Assembly (NCBI RefSeq): GCF_018320785.1
Contig: NC_054885.1
Coordinates: 4,600,921-4,664,920, forward strand
Length of the DNA stretch: 64,000 nt
Reading direction: 5' to 3'
Source of the DNA: Cheilinus undulatus
Taxonomy: Eukaryota; Chordata; Actinopteri; Labriformes; Labridae
Shown in pieces: positions 35,335 to 45,929 of this stretch. A program made the translations under genes and the position numbers. The notes below the pieces were generated by a model. The model was not told the origin of the DNA. It was given only the letters and a program-made list of their open reading frames with translations, and made no database searches. The number at the start of each line of letters is the position of its first letter. The stretch's first letter is position 1.

Positions 35335-35520
35335 TTTGTTTAGTCCACGTCAGCATCTCTCTGCAGCCACAGTGGTCTCGTTTCACTTTGGAAACTCTCA
35401 AACAGCTCAGGGGATGAGTCAGAGTCATCTGAACCTTGAGCCATCAAACATTTACCTTTTTACTTCTCATTTCCTTGAAGATCCATCGCAAGTTCCTTTT
35501 TCCATATAAGGTGATGTCAT
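35335..35520 (+). promoter_or_regulatory. Downstream AP-1/CArG/CRE cluster, candidate junb enhancer
   Basis: TGAGTCA (35415-35421, consensus AP-1) is followed 80 bp on by AAGTTCC (GGAA core), a perfect CArG box CCATATAAGG (35502-35511) and directly TGATGTCA (35512-35519, CRE/ATF-like). The CArG is the same 10-mer as in the upstream module, and GGAACTTG also recurs there in inverted relation. Downstream SRE and CRE elements are reported for mouse JunB, so position and composition support a real inducible enhancer about 4 kb past the coding end. A decayed copy of this segment lies at 59.97-60.19 kb. Confidence 0.55.
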
Positions 35521-35620
35521 AAGGTTCAATCCACCTTAAGCTCTGTATTTACTTTTCAAATAAAAGCAGGTCTATATTTAAAGAGGAAGTCAGTTACTCT
35601 TAGTTTAGGACAGTAGAAAG

Positions 35621-36135
35621 TAGGGCTGAACGATTTGTAAAAATAATCTAATTGCAATTTTTTTCCCACAATATTGCGATTGAGATTTAATTTGCGATTA
35701 TTTAGGTTCCTCATTTTATGTGTTGTTCAACAAACATAAGCAAGAAATCATTCTATATTATAACAAGCACAATATTAGATAAGTTAAACTAGAGATAAAC
35801 AATTTAGAAAAAGATATCATCCTGCGATTTTGGCTCGTATAACCAATTTGATATCAATTGCTATATTGAAGGGGGTGATCATTTCTCATATTATTCTCAT
35901 TTTGATGAAGAAAAATAAATAAATGAGCAAGAAAAGTAGGATTTTTGTCAAAAAAATAAAAATAAAAAAGACACTTGAATGTTTGAATGATGTGTAAAGC
36001 ATAAAAAAAAGATTGTATCAAACTGGTTATTTTGACACTTTTCAGGTTAAGGAAATATTGCACTGTCTATGATTTGAAAATTGCAGCATGCCAAATTGCG
36101 ATTTAATCTAATTTATGATTAATTGCCCAGCCCTA
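35621..36135. mobile_element. hAT-type MITE, ends TAGGGCTG and CAGCCCTA
   Basis: 515 bp with inverted ends (TAGGGCTGAACGATT against AATTGCCCAGCCCTA) and a perfect 8-bp target duplication GTAGAAAG on both sides (35613-35620 and 36136-36143). The interior is AT-rich, with ACAATATTGCGATTG near the left and AAATTGCGATTTAATC near the right end. No protein. Same family as 54.79-55.40 kb. Confidence 0.9.
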
Positions 36136-36179
36136 GTAGAAAGTGCAAAACCAAGGGGAACTGGGAAAAGGGAAAATGC

Positions 36180-36295
36180 AACAAAAATGGAGATTAATTG
36201 CACCAGTGGGCTGAATATTGACCCCTGTGGAACCCCATGTTTAATTCTGTGCTCAGCACACAGTGACAGCTGCATCCAAGCTGATCGCCTCATCC
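36180..36295 (-). pseudogene. LINE reverse-transcriptase fragment
   Basis: The minus strand encodes HGVPQGSIFSPLVQLIS, the conserved GVPQGSxLGPLLF segment of non-LTR reverse transcriptases. It is truncated on both sides and diverged (SP instead of GP). Confidence 0.6.
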
Positions 36296-36413
36296 AGGGG
36301 TGTAGTACAGGGGGGAAAAGGGTACTGATTACCCCGGCCCACAGTAGTAAGGGGCCCTTGAGAAGCCCATAATTAAGAGTGTGGTTTTATTTACTTTTCT
36401 TAGCATTTAGTGA

Positions 36414-37385
36414 AGTGTTACTCAACCCTGCTCAACTAGAGCCAAAGGGTTGAAAAATACATTTGCACAATCGAAGTGGTGAAAAGTGGCAATTAAAATA
36501 AGTTAAGGGTGGCAAAGCTGTCAAAAAGCTGCAAACACTGGGAGAAAAGTGGCAAAAAAGGGCAGAATATGGTCAAAATGGGTGGAAAGTGACTAAAAAA
36601 ATAAGGTAAAGGTTGCAAAAAATAGTCAAAAAGTGGCAAAAAATCAGAAAAAAGTTGGGCTAAATGGGAAAAAATGGCATTTAATTGCAAAAGGCAGCTT
36701 AAAGGGGCGAAAGTGGAAAAAAAGGGGGTAAAAAAGGGCAGAAAGTGGCAAAAATTGGTGAGAAGTGGCAAAAAAAATTAGTAACAGATGGCAAAAATGT
36801 TGCAAAAAATGTGTGGAAAGTGACCAAAATGGGCAAAAATCAGAAAAAAGGATGTAAACGTGGGACCTAAGTAGGAATTTAACTGCAAAAGGCAGCTTAA
36901 ATGGGTGAGAAGTAACAAAATATAGGCAAGAAGGGGCAAAAAATTGCAAAAGCAGGATAAAAGTTTTTAAAAAATGGGCCAAAAGCAACAAACACTGAGA
37001 GAAAAGTGGCAAAAATGGGCAGAAAGTGGCAAAATGGGTGAGAAGTGGTTAAAAAAAAGAGTAACAGGTGGCAAAAATGGTCCAAAAGTGGCAAAACCGA
37101 GGCAAAAAAATGAGTGAAAAGTGACTAAAATGGGCAAAAATCAGCAAAAAGGTGGGGAAATGGGCAAAAAAAAGGCATTTCATTTCAAAAGGCAGCTCAA
37201 ATGGGAGAAAAGTGGAAAAAAGGGGGCAAAGAAGGGCAGAAAGTGGCAAAAATTGTCCAAAAGTGGCAAAAATGTGTGAAAAGTGACTAATATTGGCAAA
37301 AATCAGAAAAAAAGATGGAAAAATGATAAAAAAAATAGGAGAAAGCAGGATAAAAGTGTCAAAAAGAAGTGTCAAAAATGGGGAT
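36414..37385 (-). mobile_element. hAT-type element, array-rich, one end lost
   Basis: The left end AGTGTTACTCAACCCTG, with TAGAGCCAAAGGGTTG behind it, is the inverted form of the right end of the 39.29-40.11 kb element. The interior is almost 1 kb of AAGTGGCAAAAATGGGC-type words. A longer motif (GGCATTTAATTGCAAAAGGC and variants) recurs at about 36676, 36873 and 37173, so there is a higher-order period of roughly 200-300 bp. The other terminus is missing. Long minus-strand open frames are artefacts of the repeat. Confidence 0.7.
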
Positions 37386-37689
37386 AATGTTATATAGTTG
37401 TACATATAGTTGTAGTATAACCCCTTGGTTGTTCAAAATTATAACGCTAAACCTTTTGGGAACAAATGAATTTAAAAAATACATGCTAAAATTTATTATT
37501 TCTGCAATTTACTTTACAGCCATATGAGTCTAATTCACAGTTCTTGATTAAAGCAATCTACAGTAGCAAATACAAAACTTTCTGTTAATGAAACAAAGCT
37601 GGAGATTCAAATAAATAAGCCGTCTCCCTTTTAGATAGCAACAGCCAATAATTCTGAACCAACCCAACAAATGAAATGGCTGCCTATGG

Positions 37690-38285
37690 CTGTGAAAAGA
37701 CTGTAGTCTAAGTTTTAAACATAAATGTGCAGGACTTCAAACCTTGAAAAGCAGATGGATACGCCCGTTTCCATGTTTCTCACTGTTGAATCCATCTTGG
37801 AAAGCTCCTGTCTGAACTGTTTGGACCGGGTTAGAAAGTGACAGGACCAATCAGCGACGAGGGGCAGTACTTTCCGACACGGCGAAGTCATGACGTAAGC
37901 AAGCAGCGCCAAGAGACTGGTGCAATTATGGAGGAAGAGATTAGCGTGGATGCTGCTAAAGTGCCAGTTTTATCAGAACTTGACGACATCTCTCCATTAA
38001 AAGAACAAAGAACAGCAGTGAGTTGTTTTCTTTTTGACAAAGTCGTGTACTGACATGTCTACAGGCGCCATGGTTGGCGTTATTCCTCGGTAGCTGCGCA
38101 CGCGCACCTCGGTCGCAGCTACATCTGGCGTTTTGTTGCTCTGATTGGCCCGTAAAGATGTGACAGATCCAATCAATCTCCGAGTTTTTTCCAAATCCTC
38201 TGCCCTTTCCCAAACGCCTAGTATTGAAGGTTTTCCAGATGGATGTGTGAAACAAATCCATCTGGCGTGTCACCATACAGGACTT
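37690..38285 (+). mobile_element. Dispersed element carrying a helicase-like ORF start
   Basis: A short frame starting at 37928 reads MEEEISVDAAKVPVLSEL, then DDISPLKEQRTAV, before it runs out. I recall a widespread fish repeat whose ORF begins this way and continues into an ATP-dependent, RecQ-like helicase; only the first 30 or so residues are here. The right part TCCAGATGGATGTGTGAAAC with its inverted ATCCATCTGG gives a hairpin end. Identification is from memory and no target duplication was found. Confidence 0.35.
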
Positions 38286-38289
38286 AGGC

Positions 38290-39285
38290 CTGTACTTGAC
38301 AATTCACAACAAAACTTAAACCCTGCTGTCTTACTGAATGTTTCTACCAGCAAAATATGACACAATTCACTGTAGTCTTTATTAAAATGTACAAGGAGAA
38401 GTGCTTTATGAAGGGAGAACTTGACTTTATCAGGAAAACAGAGCATGTGTTTTGTCTCATTCCACATGTGCCAGGTTTGTACGTGTTGATGAAAATGAAT
38501 TATTCACATTGGCTGCAAAAAAGTGAGTTTCTCGTCCATCTTTGTCAGTACAAGTCATCTAAATGCCTTTCTTTCTTTATGTTTAGAAACAAACACACAT
38601 CATTGTCATTGTTCTATGCAAAAATTGAATTTACCAGAGTTTTATATAAAGAGTAAAATAATGCAACAGTGAAAAAGTTTGCCAACACACCTACAAGGAT
38701 AACAAATTTCCATGCCAACATCTTGTTTCTGATTTTACTTCATCCTTTTTCTTGTTCTCAGGAATTTTCTGATTTCCCAATTCCCAATTTCAACAATGAA
38801 ACTGCTGGCTCTCGGTTTGCACTGCACTCCCAATACAGCTGTCCAAATTTAACCTTGAAACTCATTTTCACAAAAATGAGAGGAGAAACTGCATAAAAAA
38901 ACCCTTTTAGGAAAAAAGACGCCACCCCTTCACTACACCCACTATAGGCTAGTTATGTAGAAGCCCCTAAATCAGGTGTCATGCAGTGTTAATTTTGGCG
39001 GCTATTTTCAATTTTAGTCTTAGTTTTAGTTTTAGTCACATTTTAGTCATTTCTGTCTTTTTTAGTTTAGTTTTTAGATGCTTGGGCCCTCAGGAAACCC
39101 TGAATAAAAGAGGTCAGCAGTTTTCTTTGGGCTCCTCTTTTTATTATTTAGTGTTTATTTTTTGTCTCAGTAGAAGATGCACTTTAAAATATATCAAAGT
39201 CTAACCCTTTTCCCCAAATCTCCGTGAGTAAAAGTAGCATCCCTGTTTTAAAACCGGCTCAGAAAGCTGCTCAATAACAATAATT
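38290..39285. other. No gene; MITE fragment at 38.98-39.08 kb
   Basis: CAGTGTTAATTTTGGCGGC, followed by TTAGTCTTAGTTTTAG words, at 38982-39080 matches the left end of the element at 40.8-41.7 kb. Nothing else recognised. Confidence 0.45.
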
Positions 39286-39289
39286 AGAG

Positions 39290-40113
39290 CAGTGATACTC
39301 AACGCGTGGCTCTAGACCCACATGTGGCTCTTTTGTGAGGATCTGTGGCTCTTTTATGTCTAAATTTCAAATATTATTCCCCCGGAAAAACCATTAAAAA
39401 GGGAAACTTTGACCTCAGAATTATCTACTGCAATTTATTTCCCACACTTATACAGCAGGCTTTAATTGTCAATCTTTATTTTTGTCTGTATATTTTCATT
39501 GCCCTTATTTGCTTTTTTTGTGCCATTTTTTAACCCTTTTTTGCCACTTTTATCCCATATTTGCCCTTTTTCACCAGTTTGCCTTTTTATCCTGCTTTTC
39601 ACAATTTTTTTTGCCCATTTAAGGTGCCTCTTGTTATTACATGCCACTTTTCCCCATTTTCCTCCACCTTTGTACTGCTTTTTGCCAATTTTAGTTATTT
39701 TATACTCATTTTCTTGTACCTTTCAGCTGCTTTTGGCCAATTTTAGTTATTTTACACTCATTTTCTCATACATTTTTGCTGCTTTTTGCCATTTTTAGTT
39801 ATTTTCTCTGATTTTCCCCTGCTTTTTTTACTGCTTTTTTTCATTGTTGCCACCTGTAAGTCATTTTTGTCATGTCTCACCCATTTCTGCCACAATTCTC
39901 CACATTTTTTTGTCACGTCTGACCCGGTTTTTGCCATTTTCTGCCTATTTTACCCCTGTTCACTCATTTTTGGCCATGTTTTTGCAGCTTTTTCACCTAT
40001 TTTGCCAGCTTTAACTTATTTTTATTGCCTCTTTTCACTACTTAGATCGTGGCGCCTGCAAAGGTATTTTTCAACAATTTGGCTCTTTGGTTGAGGAGGG
40101 CTGAGTAACACTG
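39290..40113 (+). mobile_element. Non-autonomous hAT-type element, second end-type, internal array
   Basis: The ends CAGTGATACTCAACGC and GGCTGAGTAACACTG are inverted. The flanks AATTAGAG (39282-39289) and AACTAGAG (40114-40121) form an 8-bp duplication with one change. Subterminal GTGGCTCTTTTGTGAGG is unlike the CAGTGGTT family, yet the interior again consists of CCACTTTTATCCC/TTTGCCA words. So the same kind of array is carried by elements with different ends. Confidence 0.85.
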
Positions 40114-40119
40114 AACTAG

Positions 40120-40835
40120 AGTAAATGTTATTTATCTTTCCACTCCTGCACACAAGCTTTGACCTGAAGGTGAGAAGTGTTTGTTTTCCATAGATTATAA
40201 ATAAATATGTACAAAGAGTCATCAGGGTCAGCAGCCTCACATCTCCTCTCTCCTGGGTTCCTACTCAAAGGAAAACTTGTAAATATCATTTTGAGTCTCC
40301 GTTTACGCACACAGCAGGCCTACTTATTCTAATGCTGCGCCACACAGTCCAAAAAAACACAAGCCAGTCGAAGCCATACTGGCTCTCCACACGCCTCGGC
40401 CCACAACCCACACTGAGTGTCTGTGGGAACATCTGTGATGCGAACAGTGACGTATGAAGAGCTCTGGGTGGGTTTGATTTTTTTCCTCTCCGCGAGCCCC
40501 CTTCCCCTCCCACAGACAGACACACAACAGGCCTCCTCTCTGCTCTGTTATCTCCTCGAGAAGAGCATGAATATTCCTCCCACCTCACCGCGGCCATCTG
40601 AGGCTACGCACAAGTTTGAGCACAAAGTTACAGCTTCAGTTTGATGGAGAACTCCAGGGAGGGGGATGTTTTTTAAGCAGGCAGTTTGAGGGAAGTTTGC
40701 TGCAGCCAGAAAAGCACAGTTTAGCGGCGTTTTAGCACTTTTATGAAGGCGTTTTAACATCTTGGCTTATTGTGAGGTGAATCTTTATTCAAATTTTTTC
40801 ACAGTGATTTCAGAATCATTTAACCTTTATTAAAC
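40120..40835. other. Unique sequence, possibly conserved non-coding
   Basis: CpG-containing segment with CAGTGACGTATG (CRE-like, about 40446-40457), TTATCTCC (GATA) and GCATGAATATTCC within 130 bp. No gene start or exon is evident. It lies 9 kb downstream of junb. Confidence 0.3.
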
Positions 40836-41746
40836 CAGTGTTAATTTTATCGATGAAAACTATGAATATAAATTTTTAACAGCCTTTTTCCATGAGACTA
40901 GACTAAGACTGGCCAAAAATAGATCTTTGAAGACTAAAACTAGACTAAAATGTAGTTTAGATTTCTTCAGACAATAAAAACCCATGACATTTTTCCACTA
41001 TGGGTAAATCTGTCAAAAACAATGCATCTGTATCTCTTTTACCTCTCAGCTGTAGAAAGCAGGGACCTGAGGTTTGGCAGGGTGCAGAGAACACAGTACT
41101 ATGGTCTGGTACCAGATTTAGGCAAGAGAGTAAACGCTTGGACTAAAGGGTGACTAAAATGTGAGGACTTCTTATGGACTAAATCAAGACTAAAATGTTT
41201 TTTAGTTTTCATCGACTAAAACTCTTTAGCAGGGGTGTCAAACTCAGTCACAGCAGGAGCCGGATTCTGAATTTAGGTCCAACTGGAGAGCGTAACAGGG
41301 TCTACATTTAACCATAAACCATCAACCTCGTTTTCACCAGTAATGAAATATGGAAAAAAAAACCTTAGCACTGATGATACATGATTTTGAGATTTAAAAA
41401 TGTCCAAATTATAAATTTAAAGGCTCAAAATCTGAGAAAGAAAGTCAAACTTATTAGTTAAACAGGTCAGAACACATTATTAAAAGTCAAAATAAAGTTT
41501 TTAAAAGGTAAATATAAAAACACAAGTTTTATAGGTCAAAATATGGGATAGAATTCAAAATCAGGCATTTTAAAGGTCAAAATATACGCTGAAATTTAAA
41601 ATCATGGGTATAGAAGGTCCAAGTTTGAGATAGCCTGAGTTTGACACCCCTGCTCTAAAGGGTTAAATTGACTAAAATGTGACTAAAGTTGAAAGGTATT
41701 TAAGCAAAAGACCAAAACCAAAAATTGCTGTCAAAATGAACACTGA
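40836..41746. mobile_element. MITE, CAGTGTTAATTTT ends, interrupted by another MITE
   Basis: The left end CAGTGTTAATTTTATCG and the right end TCAAAATGAACACTG are inverted. Flanks of TATTAAAC and TCTAAAAC are similar, suggesting an 8-bp duplication. The body contains GACTAAAACTAGACTAAAATG words, and it resumes after the nested 423-bp element. Confidence 0.7.
41230..41652. mobile_element. hAT-type MITE, CAGGGGTGTCAAACTCA ends
   Basis: Perfect-looking inverted ends (CAGGGGTGTCAAACTCA against TGAGTTTGACACCCCTG). The 8-bp flanks CTCTTTAG (41222-41229) and CTCTAAAG (41653-41660) match at six positions. The body is AT-rich with repeated AGGTCAAAATAT words. It is inserted in the element that surrounds it. 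Confidence 0.88.
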
Positions 41747-41759
41747 TCTAAAACGGTGG

Positions 41760-42515
41760 ATTGTTCTCTCCAGGTGTGGAGTGAGTCTCTGCCTCAGGTG
41801 AAGGAGTTCAGGTGTCAAACGGGAGCCTGATCGGTGGAGCGTCAGCAGCACTGCGGGCGCTGAGCCAGACCGTTGTGGTGAAGAGGGAGCCGAGCCAGAA
41901 GGCAAAGCTTTCGGTCTACCGGTCGGTCTTCGTTCCAACCCTTACCTAAGGTCCTGAACTCTGGATCGGTTTCAGGTCACAGTTATAAAACACAATTACT
42001 CACTGAGTGATTTATTCAATGGAGAGTCACTTTTAACACCAAAATCTCATTACAAGCTCTGAAAGAATTACCAGGTGTCAAAGCCTGTGAAATAAAACAA
42101 ACATGTGGCAAAGTAATTATCTTATCACAATTATGCTGTGGTCAGGCTGAAATGTTTTTTTAAAATTTAATCTTGATTGATCGCTCAGCACTTTAAAAGC
42201 TTTCTCACACAGGTAGGTCACGTCAAAACAGGTGTAGCTTCTTAATTACTCACCTTTTACAGGTGAAACAGAGGGCAAGACATGAATCATCACACTTTCC
42301 TTTGTCTTAGGTGTTGCAACATGTGATGTTTATTAACCCTATATTTTAAGTGAGAAAGTCTTTCACAAAATTTTCCATCCTTTGCTAAGCGTTGGGCCCT
42401 TTCAAGGGCCACGGCCCCCACCTATACTGGAATAAAGCATCAGTAGGATACTGCAGGATCAGCTGTTTTAATGTGAATGTTAGCAGAAATCAGACCGGGT
42501 AAATAAATTTTATTT
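41760..42515. other. No gene recognised
   Basis: The minus strand at 41.67-41.94 kb is open for 88 codons, but composition (Pro/Arg/Ser) and context give no support. Confidence 0.35.
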
Positions 42516-42519
42516 ATTT

Positions 42520-42847
42520 TAATTTTATGAGCACACCTACTCAGATCAGCCCAGTCAGAAAACGTCCAATCTGCTTCAAGATTTGACCTCCTGTGTGCTC
42601 AGAGATAATCTTCTGCATACCTCAGTTGTAATTATTGGAGTTATTGTTGCTCTAACCAGTCTCCTCTGACCGCTGACATCTGCCATAAATGAGGCATTTT
42701 AGCCAGTAGATCTGAACTTCAGCACGTCGGTTTCATCATGTCTACATACCTAAATCCACTGGCTGCTGCCCTGTGATTGGCCGATTAGATAAATGCAATA
42801 ATAAGCTGTTGAACAGGTGTACCTAATAAAGTGGATGGTGAGTGTAG
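42520..42847. mobile_element. DNA-transposon fragment ending AATAAAGTGGATGGTGAGTG
   Basis: TGAACTTCAGCACGTCGG, then CTGTGATTGGCCGATTAGA, then CAGGTGTACCTAATAAAGTG match in order a common fish and amphibian repeat. Only one end is visible. Confidence 0.5.
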
Positions 42848-42849
42848 AT

Positions 42850-43305
42850 CACAGCAGCATGTGGATAATAAAAGGCACAAAGAAAATAAAGACCTGGTAA
42901 CTTTAAATGCTAATTAGATAAATCAATCCTAAAAGCTCCAAAAAATAACGATTCTGTGGTCAGACTTTTATAAATATTTAAGTTTTTTATTGTAATGACA
43001 TAACAACTGATGAGTGGACCCTTAAGCAGGTCCACATCCACTCATGCTGAACACCAGTGAGGGCATAAATAATGTAGTTTGCATGGTTTATTAGGGGAAC
43101 ACTGCCATCTTGTGGATGAACACAGGAGCAGCACACTGATAAATGCTGTGCTGTTCAGACCCTCTCATCTATGAGCACACATGAATCAAACTAAGTAGTT
43201 TCAGTGACTCATTAGGAGTTTCATAGCAAGTTTATTTTGGGCCCTGGTGTAAATATAGTTTATGGACCCTAATCCAAAAGAGATGCACGGTCAAACAAAG
43301 ACACA
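42850..43305. other. No gene recognised
   Basis: AT-rich intergenic sequence. Confidence 0.4.
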
Positions 43306-43309
43306 CACA

Positions 43310-44165
43310 ACCATTCTGGACAACAGAAAATTACCGTCACCACGCCATAGGCTCTACTGCAACCCCATACCATCAGAGATGCGGGCTTTAGAACTGAGAC
43401 AGTGATTTCTGGAAGTGTTCCTGAGCCCATGCAGTGATTTACAGTACAGAACCATGCCTCTTTTTATTGCAGTGGCCCCTGAGGGCCCCTTCAGCCTTGT
43501 GCCTTGCTCACAGAAATTTCTCCAGATTCTCTGCATCTTTTGATGATATTATGGACTGTGTGCTTTGTCGATTGATGAACCTCTGAGAGACTCTGCCTCT
43601 CTAAAATGCTTCTTTTATACTTAGTCTTGTGATTGACCTGTGCCTATTTAACCTAACTAGAGCCCTGCACTGGACTCTTTTCTCAATCCTGCTCTGAACA
43701 TTTCTAAACATTACCGCCAGCTCCCTCAAGATTTGCGTTGGGTCCTGCAGGATCCCACTCCCAATGCAGACCTATACAGCAGACTGATGAAGCTGAGCAA
43801 AGGCCTTCTCCTCTTTGACACCATGGCGAATTAGCGTATGTGTTATACAGGGAGGAGAGGATGGCAAAGGCATCAGGGGGAAGGGGAGTGGGGCAAACTG
43901 AAGCGAAAGGTTTTTTAAAAATTTGTACATATTTAAGATTTTTCTATGGCGCCAGTTTCAAGCTAGTACACCCAAGAAGAATTCTAAGAGGAATCAAGGA
44001 CACTTGGAGCAATGGTGTATCATGCAAATTGATACAGACGGACAGACATCCTGCCAGTTATAGTGGCAAGATTTGTTACAAAAAGCTCATCCAGCTGTTT
44101 TTCATTAGTGCCCCTTTCTTTTCCAGCATTTTGTTTGCACCGTCCCTACTTTTTTGAGATGTGTT
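43310..44165 (-). mobile_element. Tc1-like element (long-TIR family), interrupted
   Basis: GAGAGACTCTGCCTCTCTAA, then TGCTTCTTTTATACTTAGTC, and after about 400 bp of unrelated sequence CAGCTGTTTTTCATTAGTGC and CCGTCCCTACTTTTTTGAG. All match the 54.3-56.2 kb element in inverted orientation. The unrelated 43.68-44.08 kb block appears to be a later insertion. No intact transposase frame. Confidence 0.65.
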
Positions 44166-44169
44166 GCTA

Positions 44170-45265
44170 CCATGAGGCTTCCCATCTGGCCCATGGAGGA
44201 TCATTTAATTCAGAAAATTTGAGAAGGAAAAAATATGGCAGGCTTTTGTTTAACTTTTTTCTTAAAGTTTGAATAAAACCTACAATTTAGCAACTTTCAG
44301 GTATTTTAATTCTGTAGTTTGGCATGGTAAAAAAAACAACTTATCATTCCTGTCTTGATTAAAGCTGCATTTTTAAGCCTCTTTAAGGTGCAAGATTGGT
44401 CTCTGAGAATCTACATAAAAGATCTGTTTCCTGCCTGTGTATCTGACCAATCATGATGCAGCTTACTAGCATCAAACTCAGTGACAGACAACAAGGGGGC
44501 TCCAGAAATATGTAGCCAACATATCTCAATCGCCCCCTTGTGGCTGGCTGTAGTATAGGTGATTAGTATAATGCCTCACTATTAAAAGCTTAAAGTTCCA
44601 TTCATTTTTGAAAGAAATAATATTTTTACAAGAATATGTTAGACTAAATAAGGATTTTAGTTTAGTTTATTTTAATGTCCGGCCCCCACAGAGTCTGTCA
44701 AGAAAAAGCCGGCCCTCATGTAAATGGAGTTGACCCCTGACATAGACATGAATACAGATTTAGCTATATTTAGATCCTCTTTGTGTCTGAGAGCTAATAA
44801 GTGAAATGAAGAGGGAGCTTCAGTTTTGTAGGTCACATTTTGGCCTCACAGAAAGCCGTTTCTTATTTGTTTAACAATATGTTTCACCAGCGTCTCTGAA
44901 TAAAGGCTGAAATGATACAGAAACAAATTAAAGAGATAAGATCCTTTCATTGTTCTGCTCCTCAGCTGATATGTGAGCAGAGCAGCGTTTATTTAATTCT
45001 CTTTACTCTGTTTGTCATTTGTATTCTGTGATTAGGACTTTAACAGAGTAGCGAGGGTAGCATCGTGTTTCAACAGAATTATCTTTAGAGCATAAAACAA
45101 CCACACAGAGCCAGTCTGAGCTTCACTGAGCTTCATTTTGATGGAAAATATCAGTGATGTTTGGCCTTATTATCATGATCACCTGCAGCCATCGTCGGCT
45201 GTTTACTGCCATTGTTTACAGGATTTATATAAAACTCTTTAAGAAACCAAACCAAATGTGTAGTA
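44170..45265. other. No gene recognised
   Basis: AT-rich intergenic sequence with no domain, splice-bounded frame or clear element ends. Confidence 0.4.
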
Positions 45266-45272
45266 AATACAC

Positions 45273-45919
45273 CAGTGGTTCTCAAATGGTGCAAATCTAG
45301 GTGTACCTTTGTATAACAATGCATCATTTATTTAACTGTACAATGACTGAAGATAATATATAAATGAAACCCAGCGTTAATTCATGCAGGATATGGTAGT
45401 CGTACGCCCAGCCGTGATCAGCTGATGGCCTCCCAGCTCCCACAGCCAATCACAACTCTTTGTCTTGACACAGCGGTGCATTTAAATATGAAGTATTTTT
45501 CACTAATGCTTGCTTTAATGCTGATGCACCTCCTCCACCCCAGCCTCCTCCTTTATGGCATAAAGCTTGTTGCACCCTCATATTCAGATTCATACTACTT
45601 TGGGTAAAATACTTTTGAACTAACTTTATTGTATTTAATACGCATTGTCTTTCATGATTCTAGGTGAAGGTTTTAACCACGCACTCCCAGTAAATTCAAC
45701 CTTGTTCTTGACTAACTCAGGGAGCATCTTTAGAGCGGAGCCTTCTCTGCCAGGTAAAACTGAAGATCCATTTTGCAATAAAATGGTAAAATGTACTCAA
45801 GAGTGTTCCTGACTCAACAAGAATTAACAGGGCTATTTGCATGCGTTAGATTTGGTGTGCTGTAAGCTTTTGACTCGATCTCAGGTGGGCGTTGGGTGAA
45901 AAAAGTTTGAAAACCACTG
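45273..45919. mobile_element. Non-autonomous hAT-type element without the array
   Basis: The ends CAGTGGTTCTCAAATGG and AGTTTGAAAACCACTG are inverted. The flanks AAATACAC (45265-45272) and TAATACAC (45920-45927) form an 8-bp duplication with one change. The interior has no GCCACTTTT words, unlike its relatives, and a 60-codon frame with no known domain. Confidence 0.82.
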
Positions 45920-45929
45920 TAATACACCG

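Noticed and set aside
36493..37405. Several 90-120-codon Phe/Pro/Leu-rich minus-strand frames
   Set aside because: Produced by the low-complexity array, which rarely forms stop codons in that direction. The same happens at 11.7-12.3 and 39.5-40.1 kb.
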